Source of the DNA: Myxococcus hansupus
Lineage (GTDB): Bacteria; Myxococcota; Myxococcia; Myxococcales; Myxococcaceae
DNA length: 64,000 nt
Reading direction: 5' to 3'
NCBI RefSeq assembly: GCF_000280925.3
Contig: NZ_CP012109.1
Span: forward strand, 6,034,501 to 6,098,500
Shown piece by piece: positions 26,353 through 35,352 of the stretch. Every line of letters starts with the position of its first letter. Position 1 is the stretch's first letter. The notes under the pieces were generated by a model. It made no database searches, was not told where the DNA came from, and saw nothing but the letters and a program-made list of their open reading frames with translations. Made by a program: the position numbers and the translations under genes.

Positions 26353-26558
26353 GTTTCGAAGTCCTTCTGCACGGGGCTCACGTTGGATGAAGCCTGGATT
26401 CGAGCCGCCTCATCACGTCGTTTCTACTCCAGCCCCTGCCCGGCACACACCCGTTCATGGCGCACTGTGCCGGACATGACCGTGCCGCTTCGCGTCATGG
26501 CCAGACAAAGCCAGCTCACGATGTCCAAAGTCAGTCCTCGCGGCAGCCCCTGTTCGAA

Positions 26559-28811
26559 TCAGCGACGGACGCGGAGAACCTGGAATCCCACGCCCGCGCT
26601 CCCGAAGCCGTTGGCGTCCTCCACGCGCACCACCAGCTCTCCTGAAGGCAGCGCCCCCCAGACGTCCGCACGTGCCAGGTCAGCCCCCGGCATCCGCTCG
26701 TACCGGCGGACCTCCTGCCAGGACACCCCGTCCGCGCTGAGGAAGAGTCGCGCGGACACGTCGCCAGCCGCGTGGACGTCTCCCTCACCGGACCAGGCGG
26801 TGCCCATCACCCACCCGCCTCCAGGCACCGGCGCGAGCGAAGACGCGGGGCCCGGCAGTGACATCAACGTGCTCAGCGCTCCCGCCGGAGACAGGGTCTG
26901 CAGCTTGGGCTGCTCCGGCATGAACAGCGTCGACTGGCCGAACAGAAACGCTCCGCTCGAATGAACCACGCCTGCGACTGCGTTCGCCCCGTAGCCACGC
27001 AGCAGCGACGTCCAGGTCGCACCACCATCCACGGAGCGCAGCACCGCCGCCTGCGCCGCATTGCTCCCCAGGCTCGCCCACAGCGCGCCCGTCCCCGGCT
27101 CCACCGCCACTGCGTAGCCCTGACGGTGCTCCGTGAGCGTGGAGCGCACGGACCAGGTCGCCCCACCATCCGTGCTGGCCCAGAGCCGGAGCGGCACGGC
27201 GGACGAGGTGGCCGTCTGGGTCTCGAGGAAGAACCACGTGCCTCCCCATCGAGCGAAGCTTCGCGGACCGTGCGCGCGGAAGCTTCCCAGGCGCACCTTG
27301 TTTCCCCACGTCATCCCGCCATCCGTGGAGCGCTGGAGGAAGTACACCCCGCTGTCACTGGCCACCGCCAGGAGCACCCCCGGCTCCATCGCCACCAGCG
27401 TCCACAGATTGCCGCCCCCCTGCCCTCGCGCGGAGAAGGTGACGCCACCGTCCGTGCTCGCCATCAGCCGCGACCGCGGGCCTCCCGCGAGAAGGGCGTA
27501 CACAGTCCCTGCGCCATCCACCGCGAGCAGCTCATGCGTGGCATTGGAACGCACGAGGTCCAGCCCCATCGTCCCAGGCTCCGGCTCGGGTTCCGGCTCT
27601 GGCTCCGGCCCTGGGGGCGGCTCGTTGGAGAGGACGAGCGACACGCGCGACACGGTGCCTCGTGAATTCGCGTCCACCGCGTCACCGTAGAGACACGGCA
27701 CCTCACTGCTCCCCGCTGGCAGGACATCCACCGCGTTGAGGTAACCCTTGAACGTCGCGTCACCATCGAGCGTCACGGCGTCCCCCAGGTCGCCATTCTC
27801 GCCCACCGTGCGCATGCGCAATTCGTAGTTCGTGTTGAGCGTGCGCACGCGGTTGTAGAAGACATACAGCGTGTCACCCATGCGGGTGATGGCCGGCTGG
27901 GTCGCCCAGTCCGAGCTGCTCTCCACCAGCACGCGCGAGCCGAACCCGCTGCCGTCGAACCGCCGGTAGTAGAGCTTCTCCGCCTCGTCCTTGTAGACCA
28001 GGTGCATGCCGCCACGCCCGTCCGCCACCGCGCTCAGCGCCGCGCCGTGATAGACGCCGTCGGAGAACGCCTGACGCACGGCGCCCCAGGCGCCCACCGG
28101 GTCCGCGTCCGAGCGAATGCGCATGCGCGCCGGTTCCCATCCATCATGCATGCCATACAGGAAGACGAGCTGCGTCCCCACGCTGAGCAGCCGTCCCCCA
28201 CCCCGCCGACGAACCGTGTCCAGGACCTGCTCCGAACCGAAGCGCAGCCCTCCATCCACGGACACGGACACCACCGCAGTTGACCCGCCGTCGCGCTCCA
28301 GCCGGAAGGCCTGCACCCACAACCGCCCATTCGAGTCCCGCGCCAGCAAGGCCCGCGAATAGCCCGTGCTGGCAGCCGCGTCGAACACCCGCACCGCGGG
28401 CTCTGGCGCCCAGGTATTCGCTCCGGGCTGATACCGCCACCATTGAAAGTAGACGTCATGCTGGCTCGAAGCCGCCAACTGGGGGCCTTCGTAGGAATAG
28501 ACAAGCGCCACGTCCTGGCCCACGGCCAAGAGCTCCGCCCGGTCCGCGTGCGCGGCATTCGGCTGGATGTCTCCCACCCGCCGCACCGTGCGCAGCGCGT
28601 CCTCGGAGCGATAAAGCACCAACCCCCTTCCCTCCACACCTCCATGCTGAATGGCCACCAGCCACGTCGGAGGTCGATTGTCCCCGGTCTCGATGCGAAC
28701 GATGTGTCGCTGCGCTGGGAGCGTCAGGGCATTGCCCCCGCTCACCGGTACCAACTCCGAGCCGCTCGCCGCCACGACCACGGCCAACACGAACCCCACC
28801 AGCCCCGTCAT
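26559..28811 (-). CDS. Secreted BNR/Asp-box repeat protein (sialidase-like propeller) with Pro-Glu linker
   Basis: A 750-residue protein with a signal peptide (MTGLVGFVLAVVVAASG). It has two halves. The first (about 20-385) is a beta-propeller-like region with repeated Asp-Gly turns (SVDGGLRFGSE). A linker of alternating Pro-Glu (about 390-405) separates it from a second propeller holding four or five Asp boxes of the S-x-D-G-G-x-T-x-x form (STDGGVTF, STDGGMTW, STDGGATW, SVDGGATW). Asp boxes fold like sialidases and photosystem-assembly proteins, but the arginine triad and Tyr/Glu of true sialidases is not evident, so enzyme activity is not claimed. The start has GGGAGG before it. Confidence 0.75.
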   Translation of the reverse strand: MTGLVGFVLAVVVAASGSELVPVSGGNALTLPAQRHIVRIETGDNRPPTWLVAIQHGGVEGRGLVLYRSEDALRTVRRVGDIQPNAAHADRAELLAVGQDVALVYSYEGPQLAASSQHDVYFQWWRYQPGANTWAPEPAVRVFDAAASTGYSRALLARDSNGRLWVQAFRLERDGGSTAVVSVSVDGGLRFGSEQVLDTVRRRGGGRLLSVGTQLVFLYGMHDGWEPARMRIRSDADPVGAWGAVRQAFSDGVYHGAALSAVADGRGGMHLVYKDEAEKLYYRRFDGSGFGSRVLVESSSDWATQPAITRMGDTLYVFYNRVRTLNTNYELRMRTVGENGDLGDAVTLDGDATFKGYLNAVDVLPAGSSEVPCLYGDAVDANSRGTVSRVSLVLSNEPPPGPEPEPEPEPEPGTMGLDLVRSNATHELLAVDGAGTVYALLAGGPRSRLMASTDGGVTFSARGQGGGNLWTLVAMEPGVLLAVASDSGVYFLQRSTDGGMTWGNKVRLGSFRAHGPRSFARWGGTWFFLETQTATSSAVPLRLWASTDGGATWSVRSTLTEHRQGYAVAVEPGTGALWASLGSNAAQAAVLRSVDGGATWTSLLRGYGANAVAGVVHSSGAFLFGQSTLFMPEQPKLQTLSPAGALSTLMSLPGPASSLAPVPGGGWVMGTAWSGEGDVHAAGDVSARLFLSADGVSWQEVRRYERMPGADLARADVWGALPSGELVVRVEDANGFGSAGVGFQVLRVRR

Positions 28812-29022
28812 CAACAACCTCCCTGGACATCCCACGCCGAAGCTGAGCGTGGGAGCGCACGAAGGGAAGAAGGCCCTTGCCCTGCGAACGACTCCACCCA
28901 CGGAAGTGAACGGGAGACCTGCCCCACCGAGCACGCGTTCTTCGCGATTCTCCGTGCGGGTCGACGACTTGCTCTAATAGCGTGGAAGGTCAACTGCTCG
29001 AATCACCGAGGGGGAACATCAC

Positions 29023-29847
29023 GTGACTGAAACAAACCATTCCGCGCAGGCGCAGCTCGCCGCGCTGCAAGCCTCCGCACGCGAGACACGGCTCACGTTC
29101 TACCGCACGCTGGGAGAGGTCTCCGAACCCAACGCCTTTCCAGACGACGAGGAGCGATGGTCCGTGGGGGTCCCCTGGCGGACCATCACCCTGGGGGACT
29201 TCACCTGGTTCGTCACCGATGGCCTGTCCGATCCACGCGGCGTGGAGCCCCTCCAGCCCTCCGCGTCGCACGCGACGGAGCTCTTCATCGAAATGCCGAC
29301 CCACCTCACCCTCGCCCCCCTGATGGGCACCCGCTGGGCCGTTGAAGCCCTGATGAAGGCAGCCCGGTTCGTGTCCCTCCGCCCGCTCCCGCGCGGCGCG
29401 ACCTGCGCCGTCAGCCTGGAGCCCCAACGACTGCCGGACGACTGCACGGATTTCACGGCGGGAGCCATTGCATTGGTAGGACTCACGTTCCACGAAGCCT
29501 CCACGGATTTCGAACTCGCCGCGGGTCCTGCGTGCCTCCGCCCCGTCACGCTTCTCTCAGCGGGTGAGACGGTGCTCGTACGAGAAAGTTCGAACCAGGA
29601 GGCCTGGGCGCATGACCTCATCCAGCGGTTTCATGCGCAGCTCGACCGCGACGTGAGGGGGACTCCTGCCTGGCGCAAACGGGTGTGGGACCGCACGGGC
29701 GGCGACGCGCTGCCCGCACGCGTGCCCTTCACTCCCACGGAAGAATTCGAGGAGCCCCCCTTCGAAAACCAGATCCACGACTGGCTCAACAAGGAGCGTG
29801 CCGTTGCGAAGTCGAGGGTCACCGAATCCTTGAAAGGACGTTCGTAG
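29023..29847 (+). CDS. Cytoplasmic protein, possibly suppressor-of-fused (SUFU) domain-like
   Basis: A 274-residue protein without signal peptide or membrane helix. WRTITLGDFTWFVTDGLSDPRG followed by ATELFIEMP (about 50-90) resembles bacterial SUFU-domain proteins, which have a TxGLS-then-ELxxxxP order; the match is by eye only. The C-terminal third is more polar (VWDRTGGDALPARVPFTPTEEFEE). GTG start at 29023 with AGGGGG upstream. SUFU-like bacterial proteins are often immunity or antitoxin-like; no partner toxin is adjacent. Confidence 0.5.
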   Translation: MTETNHSAQAQLAALQASARETRLTFYRTLGEVSEPNAFPDDEERWSVGVPWRTITLGDFTWFVTDGLSDPRGVEPLQPSASHATELFIEMPTHLTLAPLMGTRWAVEALMKAARFVSLRPLPRGATCAVSLEPQRLPDDCTDFTAGAIALVGLTFHEASTDFELAAGPACLRPVTLLSAGETVLVRESSNQEAWAHDLIQRFHAQLDRDVRGTPAWRKRVWDRTGGDALPARVPFTPTEEFEEPPFENQIHDWLNKERAVAKSRVTESLKGRS

Positions 29848-30037
29848 CGCACGATTCCGCCGCGAGTCGCTGTGTTGGCCGCTGCGCTGCGGCACGGGGG
29901 GAGCGGCATTGCAAAGGCATACGCCGCATGCTTCGCTGCCAGCGCCTGGGATTGCTCATGGGGAGGGCGCGCAGTCGCGGCTGGCGTTCCCAGGCGGCAA
30001 CGTCCACCACCTGTCGTCCTTTGAAAGGGAAGTCCCG

Positions 30038-31405
30038 ATGCGGAAGCTATCCATGGCGTTGATCGCCGGTGTCGCCCTCGCGGGCTGCGGTGTCGATCCG
30101 GAGGCCGAAAACCAGGAGATTGTCTCCAACCTCATCCAGGCCGGGTTTCCGGCCAACGACATCATGATTGTCGATGGTGCCGTCTATGTGGGCCGTGACG
30201 CTCACGTAACGCTCGATGCGTCGCGCGAGATGATCCAAACCCCCGAAGAGAGCACCGAGCAGTACCACACGACGAACCTCGTCGGCACGAGCGTGACGAA
30301 GATCTGCGTCAACCCCACCGCCGCGTTCAACGCCTACCCTCGACTGAGCGAAGGGCTCGACCTGGCCATCGCCAATTACAATGAGCAGGGACTGCGGCTC
30401 ACCTTCTCGCGGGGTCCCTCCACGGACTGCACCGCGAACATCATCGCGCAGACCACGACGGGCACCGGCGGCTCCGCGGGGTTCCCCTCGAACGGGCAGC
30501 CCTATGGAATCATCAACATTGGCACGGGCCTGGACAGCTACAGCGCGGACGTGAATGAACACGTCATCACCCACGAGCTGGGCCACGCCATCGGGTTCCG
30601 CCACTCCGACTACTACAACCGCAGCATCAGTTGTAACATCGGCGGCGATGAGGGTGAGGCGGGCGTGGGCGCCATCCACATCCCGGGGACGCCGACCACG
30701 GCCACCGTTGGCGGTTCCGTCATGAACTCCTGCTTCCGCTCCACGGAGACGGGCGAATGGACGGCCACCGACATCACCGCGCTGAACTTCCTCTACGGCG
30801 GTGGCGGCGGAGTCCAGAGCTGTTCGAGCTACAGCTTCACGTCCTACCGGGGGCAGAACGGGAGGCAGATCACGTGCAGTTGCACGACCCTCGGAGGCGG
30901 GGCCGTGTGGGGGACTGACCTCTACACGGATGACTCGGCTGTTTGCACCGCGGCGGTGCACGCGGGAGCCATCCCCGCTTCGGGCGGTACGGTGACGGTC
31001 ACCATCCAGCCGGGACAGAACAGCTACACGGGCTCGACGCGGAACGGCGTCACCACCAGCTCCTACGGCGCCTGGTCGGGCAGCATCTCCTTCGTGGGGC
31101 AGACGCCGCCTCCGCCCAGTTGCTCGACCTACAGCTTCACGTCGTACCGCGGGCAGAACGGGACGAAGATTCCATGCACCTGCGGGGCGGTGAGCAGCGG
31201 GGCCGTGTGGGGCACGGACATCTACACCGATGACTCCAACGCGTGCGTCGCCGCGGTGCACGCGGGAGTGATTCCCTCCTCGGGAGGCCGGGTGGTCGTC
31301 ACCATCGCGCCGGGCCAGAGCAGCTACACCGCGTCGACGCGGAACGGCATCACGACGTACAGCTATGGGGCCTGGTCTGGGAGCATCACGCTCGGACTGA
31401 GGTAG
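30038..31405 (+). CDS. M57 (HEIGH-type) metalloprotease lipoprotein with two C-terminal LCCL domains
   Basis: A 455-residue lipoprotein (lipobox LAGC, Cys17). The protease domain (about 20-250) has the intact zinc site His179-Glu180-Leu181-Gly182-His183, followed by AIGFRHSDYYNRSISC, and GAIHIPGTP and GGSVMNSCF as in M57 enzymes. Residues about 260-355 and 360-455 are tandem LCCL modules with two copies of SYSFTSYRGQNG, GAVWGTDLYTDDSAVC/GAVWGTDIYTDDSNAC, AVHAGAI and YGAWSGS. LCCL modules bind glycans or lipopolysaccharide in other proteins. A strong terminator follows. Paralogue of the HALGH protein at 17541. Confidence 0.9.
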   Translation: MRKLSMALIAGVALAGCGVDPEAENQEIVSNLIQAGFPANDIMIVDGAVYVGRDAHVTLDASREMIQTPEESTEQYHTTNLVGTSVTKICVNPTAAFNAYPRLSEGLDLAIANYNEQGLRLTFSRGPSTDCTANIIAQTTTGTGGSAGFPSNGQPYGIINIGTGLDSYSADVNEHVITHELGHAIGFRHSDYYNRSISCNIGGDEGEAGVGAIHIPGTPTTATVGGSVMNSCFRSTETGEWTATDITALNFLYGGGGGVQSCSSYSFTSYRGQNGRQITCSCTTLGGGAVWGTDLYTDDSAVCTAAVHAGAIPASGGTVTVTIQPGQNSYTGSTRNGVTTSSYGAWSGSISFVGQTPPPPSCSTYSFTSYRGQNGTKIPCTCGAVSSGAVWGTDIYTDDSNACVAAVHAGVIPSSGGRVVVTIAPGQSSYTASTRNGITTYSYGAWSGSITLGLR

Positions 31406-31420
31406 CCGCGCCGCGAACAC

Positions 31421-31450
31421 GTCCCTCCGGGCTGTCACGCCCGGAGGGAC
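31421..31450. terminator. Strong bidirectional terminator
   Basis: Perfect 12-bp stem GTCCCTCCGGGC / GCCCGGAGGGAC with a 6-base loop, between the convergent M57 protease and a small secreted protein. Confidence 0.8.
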
Positions 31451-31470
31451 ACGCGACGCGCCGCGGACGC

Positions 31471-31824
31471 CTACTTACGGACGAGCAGGTAGTTCGCCCC
31501 ACCCGAGTACCAGATGCCATCGCGACCATTCGAATGGCGAGACTTGTACCGGGCGACGATTCGCCACGTGTACTGATTCACCGGGACCGCGTAGCACTCC
31601 ATCTTGATGAAGGCATTGTCTCCCTCGGAGCCGTGCTCCTCGAACCCCATGTCGCTGGGCGACACGTGGAGGGCCCAGTCGTTGACGGTGCCGTTGGGGA
31701 CGGTGACATAAGCATCGTGCCGGACCGCTCCGCCTTGTGCATTCTGCGCGAGGCTTTCCTTCGCATAGAGACAAGACACCAGCGCGAACACAGCCAGGAA
31801 CGAGAGACGGGACGTGTGGGGCAT
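31471..31824 (-). CDS. Small secreted protein of unknown function
   Basis: A 117-residue exported protein (signal peptide MPHTSRLSFLAVFALVSCLYAKESLA). The mature part is beta-rich and ends with a well-formed pattern (TWRIVARYKSRHSNGRDGIWYSGGANYLLVRK). Two cysteines. GGAGG precedes the ATG by 6 bases. Not recognised. Confidence 0.65.
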   Translation of the reverse strand: MPHTSRLSFLAVFALVSCLYAKESLAQNAQGGAVRHDAYVTVPNGTVNDWALHVSPSDMGFEEHGSEGDNAFIKMECYAVPVNQYTWRIVARYKSRHSNGRDGIWYSGGANYLLVRK

Positions 31825-32023
31825 AGGACCTCCGGGGGCATGGGACGGGAGCGAAACGCGCCCGCCCCACGAAAACCCTCACACACTCCCAATGCCGCCC
31901 CAATGACCCGGGAAGCGGAGACAACCTTTCAATCCCTCATCATCAGGATGAAGCCATCCCATCTGCTTAGAACAAGATTCACAGACAGTGAGGCAGCGCG
32001 GCCTCCGACACGCCCTGCTGGAA

Positions 32024-32224
32024 TCAAAACCGCGAAGCGTCCCCTCTTCGCTCGAGCCAGCCAACCGCCTCCGTGTAACTCTGGCCCTCGACGACATGGA
32101 TGGCCTTGACGACGCCGATGAGCCCGAACTTCGAGTCCCGCATCTCGGTCAGCGCCTCATCCAAGGACAATCCGCGAGCCCGCAACTCCCGCAAGACCTC
32201 GATGGCCTTCTCTGAAGGTTTCAT
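32024..32224 (-). CDS. Small 66-residue helical protein, ribosomal protein L7/L12-like fold pattern
   Basis: Begins MKPSEKAIEVLRELRARGLSL and ends EAVGWLERRGDASRF. The whole chain alternates helices and a central SKFGLIGVVKAIHVVEGQSYTEAV that resembles the helix-turn of the L7/L12 C-terminal domain, seen in short proteins of unknown role. Start supported by GGAGAGG 6 bases before the ATG. Confidence 0.65.
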   Translation of the reverse strand: MKPSEKAIEVLRELRARGLSLDEALTEMRDSKFGLIGVVKAIHVVEGQSYTEAVGWLERRGDASRF

Positions 32225-32466
32225 GCACCTCTCCCGTGAGTCACCCGCGGGCGCCCCAGATGCCCTCCGGCCGATGAGGCGCTCGGCAACGGGGGCGCAG
32301 CCACGCCCCGTCCCCCGCACGCAGACGTAGGCAGCGGCCTGACATTGCCCCACCTTCAAGCGGCAGCCAGGCAGGCCCAGGGCGTCCCGCGCTCTTTTTT
32401 CGGACCGACCGATGATTTTCGCCGGCCAGGGCGGTCTCACCCTCAAAACCGCTTGAAGGAGCCCCC

Positions 32467-32925
32467 ATGACCGCGACGACCCAGACCGAACTCCAGCAGT
32501 CCCTCCCCGCCACCCGCCTCCAGTCCGGCTCGGGGTCCACCTCCAAGAAGGCCCTGTGGACGGGGCGAGTCCTGAGCGGCATCGCCGTCCTCTTCCTGCT
32601 GTTCGATGCCACGGGGAAGCTGCTCCAGATTCCGGAGGCACAGCAGGGGACCGTGGAGCTCGGCTACCCGGTCAGCGTGCTCTTTGGCCTGGGCGTTGTT
32701 CAGATGGTGTGCCTGGGCCTGTACCTCCTTCCGCGAACCGCCGTGCTGGGGGCCATCCTGTGGACGGGCTATCTCGGCGGTGCTGTCGCCACCCATGTCC
32801 GGGTCGACAACCCGCTCTTCACCCACCTGCTCTTCCCCGTCTATGTCGCGACCCTGCTCTGGCTGGGGCTCTGGCTGCGCGATGAGCGGCTCCGCACCCT
32901 CCTTCCGCTGCGCAACGCGAAGTAA
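32467..32925 (+). CDS. DoxX family membrane protein
   Basis: A 152-residue protein with four predicted helices. The start has a Thr/Ser-rich tail, then LWTGRVLSGIAVLFLLFDATGKLLQ, the conserved DoxX pattern with an acidic residue in helix 1, and VELGYPVSVLFGLGVVQMVCLGLYLL then GAVATHVR. DoxX-type proteins act in respiratory or redox processes; the specific partner is unknown. AAGGAG precedes the ATG by 7 bases. Confidence 0.8.
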   Translation: MTATTQTELQQSLPATRLQSGSGSTSKKALWTGRVLSGIAVLFLLFDATGKLLQIPEAQQGTVELGYPVSVLFGLGVVQMVCLGLYLLPRTAVLGAILWTGYLGGAVATHVRVDNPLFTHLLFPVYVATLLWLGLWLRDERLRTLLPLRNAK

Positions 32926-32928
32926 CGC

Positions 32929-32957
32929 GCGCCAGGCATGAGCCACGCCCCTGGCGC
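32929..32957 (+). terminator. Possible hairpin after the DoxX gene
   Basis: GCGCCAGG (32929-32936) pairs with CCTGGCGC (32950-32957), 8 bp with a 13-base loop, starting 4 bases after the stop codon. Confidence 0.45.
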
Positions 32958-33117
32958 CACACCGACGCGCCCGGGCGTCCCGGTTGGCGCGAAGCGGCGC
33001 GGCCTCCAAGCCGGGAACGGACAGCGAAGTCAGCGTGTGGACGACGAGCACGGCGCCTGGCTATCCGCCATTCTGGATTTGAGGCTACGTTCGCGCCCTC
33101 ATGACAGGGAGTTCCAC

Positions 33118-33354
33118 ATGCATCGCTTTGCCGTGGTGGTAGCGCTCCTGGGGCTGTCCGCGTGTGGTGGTACGGATGCCGTGGTGCAACGAGACGCCCC
33201 GCTGAACGAGGTGGAGCAGGAGTCGCTCTGTAGCGGGCACGCCTGGGAGTGCTTCTGTGCCAAACAGAAGACCGAGGCCACGTGCAACCAGGCCACCACC
33301 GGCAACTGGCACTGCGTCTGGACGACGAACCGCTGCCTGCCCACCTACGAGTAG
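33118..33354 (+). CDS. Small Cys-rich lipoprotein
   Basis: A 78-residue lipoprotein (lipobox LSAC, Cys16) whose mature C-terminal part is cysteine-dense (LCSGHAWECFCAKQKTEATC, NWHCVW, NRCLP), consistent with a disulfide-stabilised mini-domain. GGGAG lies 7 bases before the ATG. Family not recognised. Confidence 0.7.
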   Translation: MHRFAVVVALLGLSACGGTDAVVQRDAPLNEVEQESLCSGHAWECFCAKQKTEATCNQATTGNWHCVWTTNRCLPTYE

Positions 33355-33541
33355 CGCCGCGCGCCGGAGGGAAGACCCGGGCCCGCGAAGAAAGTGTGTC
33401 CGTAGGCCAAGGAACCCCGCGTTGGGCCCGACGCGCACTCGCACTCCGGGTTGAAGCTGGGCCGCCAGGCGAGCAGGCCCATCATTCCGCCCCGTCCCTG
33501 CCGTTATCGCCTACGCTGCCCGCCGTTTTCGAAAGGCCGGT

Positions 33542-35266
33542 GTGCGTCGCATGGGTGGTCGTGTCCTCTCGCCAGTTCTCCTCGTCGGTGCCGGAACGGG
33601 GGAGGCCACGTGCGGCATCCTGTACCTGGCGGGCTACCTCCGGCGCGGCGGCATCGAGGCGTTCGTTCGCCTGTACGACGGGGATGAGACCGAAGCGGAG
33701 GTGACGCGCACCTTCGAGAGCCTCCTGCGCCGCGTGCGCCCGAAGCTCGTGGGCATCAGCCTCAAGTGGTTCCACCACGTGGACCGCGCGCTGCTCATCG
33801 CGCGGACGATTCGGCGGCTGGACCCCACCATCCGCGTCGTCGTGGGAGGCAACTCCGCGTCGTACTGGTGGAAGGAGCTGAGCGGGTACGACAGCATCGA
33901 CCACGTCGTGCTGGGCGACGGCGAGGTGCCCCTGCTGGCGCTCTGCAATGGCGAGGAGGCGCCGCCCAACGTCGTGACGCGAACTCCCGACGGCCGTCCG
34001 CGCCGGCTGCCGCTGGCGTACGTGCAGCGCGCCACCAACTCGGACGACATCTACTACTCGCACTTCAACGACATCTTCCTCAGCCAGATGGACCTGCACT
34101 CGTTCTCTGGCTGGGTCGCGCCCGGCAAGGGCTGCGGGGAGAACTGCCTGTATTGCGGTGGGGCACGCGGCAACCAGAAGGCGGACTTCGGGCGCGCGAA
34201 GCCCTTCCTGCGGGCCGAAGAGTACGTCCGCCGCGACCACCAGGAGATCGCCAGCAGCACGTGGCAGATGCGCTACGACTTCGCGGGCAGCACCGCCGGA
34301 TTCCTGAGCGGCACCTGGGCGGGCGTGGACCTCTCCCACCACTGCTGCACGTACTTCCTGTGGGGCGTGCCCAAGGTGGAGCTGGTGGCGGCCCTGGCCG
34401 CGACGTTCCAGCGCGTCTACATGGTCATCGACATCGGCTGCTTCTCCGAACAGCAGCGGCTGGAGCAGATGGGCCGGGGCCTGCTCAAGCCCTGCGCGAA
34501 GGACCGCGAGCTGCTGGAGGTCATCGACGCGAGCCGCAAGTACCCCAACCTGGACATCGAAATCTCCGGCATTGGAGGTCTGCCCTTCGCGAGCAAGGCC
34601 ACCCTGGCGGAGGAGCTGCGGCTCGTGGAGCGCATCATCGGACTGGACTGCGTGGTGGGCTACCAGCGGCTGGAGGCACAGCCCGGGGCGCTGGTGACGG
34701 AGCACCCCGCGCGCTTCGACATGGAGACCGAGGCGAAGACGTTCGCGGAGTTCCTCGACTACTTCGAGCGCCGCGAGCCCGGTGACGTGTCCGTGCCAAT
34801 GATTCGCTTCCGCGACGCGGGCCTGGAAGCGGCGGTCCAACAGACCTCCGACCAGGTGGACGCGATGGCCTGGAAGCACCGCGACGAACGAAAGAGCGTC
34901 GCCGTCCACGGCAAGACGCGGCTGCGCAACACCGCCCCCTGGACTCAGCGTTTCACCTTGGGCGACTGGCTCGGCAGTCACCGCGCCCCCGCGAAGTTCG
35001 CGGGCGAGGCAGTGACGGTCCTGCGCTCGGTGGATGGCATCACCATGAGCTGCGCCCCCTCCGTCAGCCCGAATCGGTTCTCCGACCCCACGCTCATGCA
35101 GGGCGAGGACGGCGCCATCCTGCTGGCCGCCCTGGCCGCCTTCGAGCACCCGACGACGGTCTCCAGCGCGGTGTCGAAGCTCGGTGCGAAGGCCCGGCTC
35201 GACCCGCATTCGGCGCGGGAGGTCATCGACCATCTGGTGGACGGGCGCTTCCTCCAACCGGCGTAG
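33542..35266 (+). CDS. B12-binding domain radical SAM protein
   Basis: A 574-residue enzyme. The N-terminal cobalamin-binding-like Rossmann domain (about 8-140) has PKLVGISLKWFHHVDRALLI, RVVVGGNSASYWW and DHVVLGDGEVPLL, the pattern of B12-dependent radical SAM enzymes. The radical SAM domain follows with the [4Fe-4S] motif Cys198-x3-Cys202-x2-Cys205 in GKGCGENCLYCGG. The C-terminal about 80 residues end in a winged-helix-like segment (AVSKLGAKARLDPHSAREVIDHLVDGRFLQ). Substrate unknown; such enzymes methylate or rearrange unactivated carbons in lipids, RiPPs and antibiotics. The GTG start at 33542 has an in-frame ATG three codons on. A siderophore-interacting flavoprotein gene follows 86 bases later. 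Confidence 0.85.
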   Translation: MRRMGGRVLSPVLLVGAGTGEATCGILYLAGYLRRGGIEAFVRLYDGDETEAEVTRTFESLLRRVRPKLVGISLKWFHHVDRALLIARTIRRLDPTIRVVVGGNSASYWWKELSGYDSIDHVVLGDGEVPLLALCNGEEAPPNVVTRTPDGRPRRLPLAYVQRATNSDDIYYSHFNDIFLSQMDLHSFSGWVAPGKGCGENCLYCGGARGNQKADFGRAKPFLRAEEYVRRDHQEIASSTWQMRYDFAGSTAGFLSGTWAGVDLSHHCCTYFLWGVPKVELVAALAATFQRVYMVIDIGCFSEQQRLEQMGRGLLKPCAKDRELLEVIDASRKYPNLDIEISGIGGLPFASKATLAEELRLVERIIGLDCVVGYQRLEAQPGALVTEHPARFDMETEAKTFAEFLDYFERREPGDVSVPMIRFRDAGLEAAVQQTSDQVDAMAWKHRDERKSVAVHGKTRLRNTAPWTQRFTLGDWLGSHRAPAKFAGEAVTVLRSVDGITMSCAPSVSPNRFSDPTLMQGEDGAILLAALAAFEHPTTVSSAVSKLGAKARLDPHSAREVIDHLVDGRFLQPA

Positions 35267-35352
35267 TCCTCCGCACCGCACCGGGCGGCTTCACGCAACT
35301 TCACGAGCCCCCCGCGGAGCGGGCGCTTATGGAAGCCGGAAGGGAGGTGCCC

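Noticed and set aside
26559-28811. True sialidase
   Set aside because: Asp boxes are present but the arginine triad and Tyr/Glu of sialidases are not evident; Asp boxes alone do not show sialidase activity.
30818-31405. Recent DNA-level duplication of the LCCL domain
   Set aside because: The two copies are similar in protein but differ at many synonymous and other sites, so the duplication is not recent.
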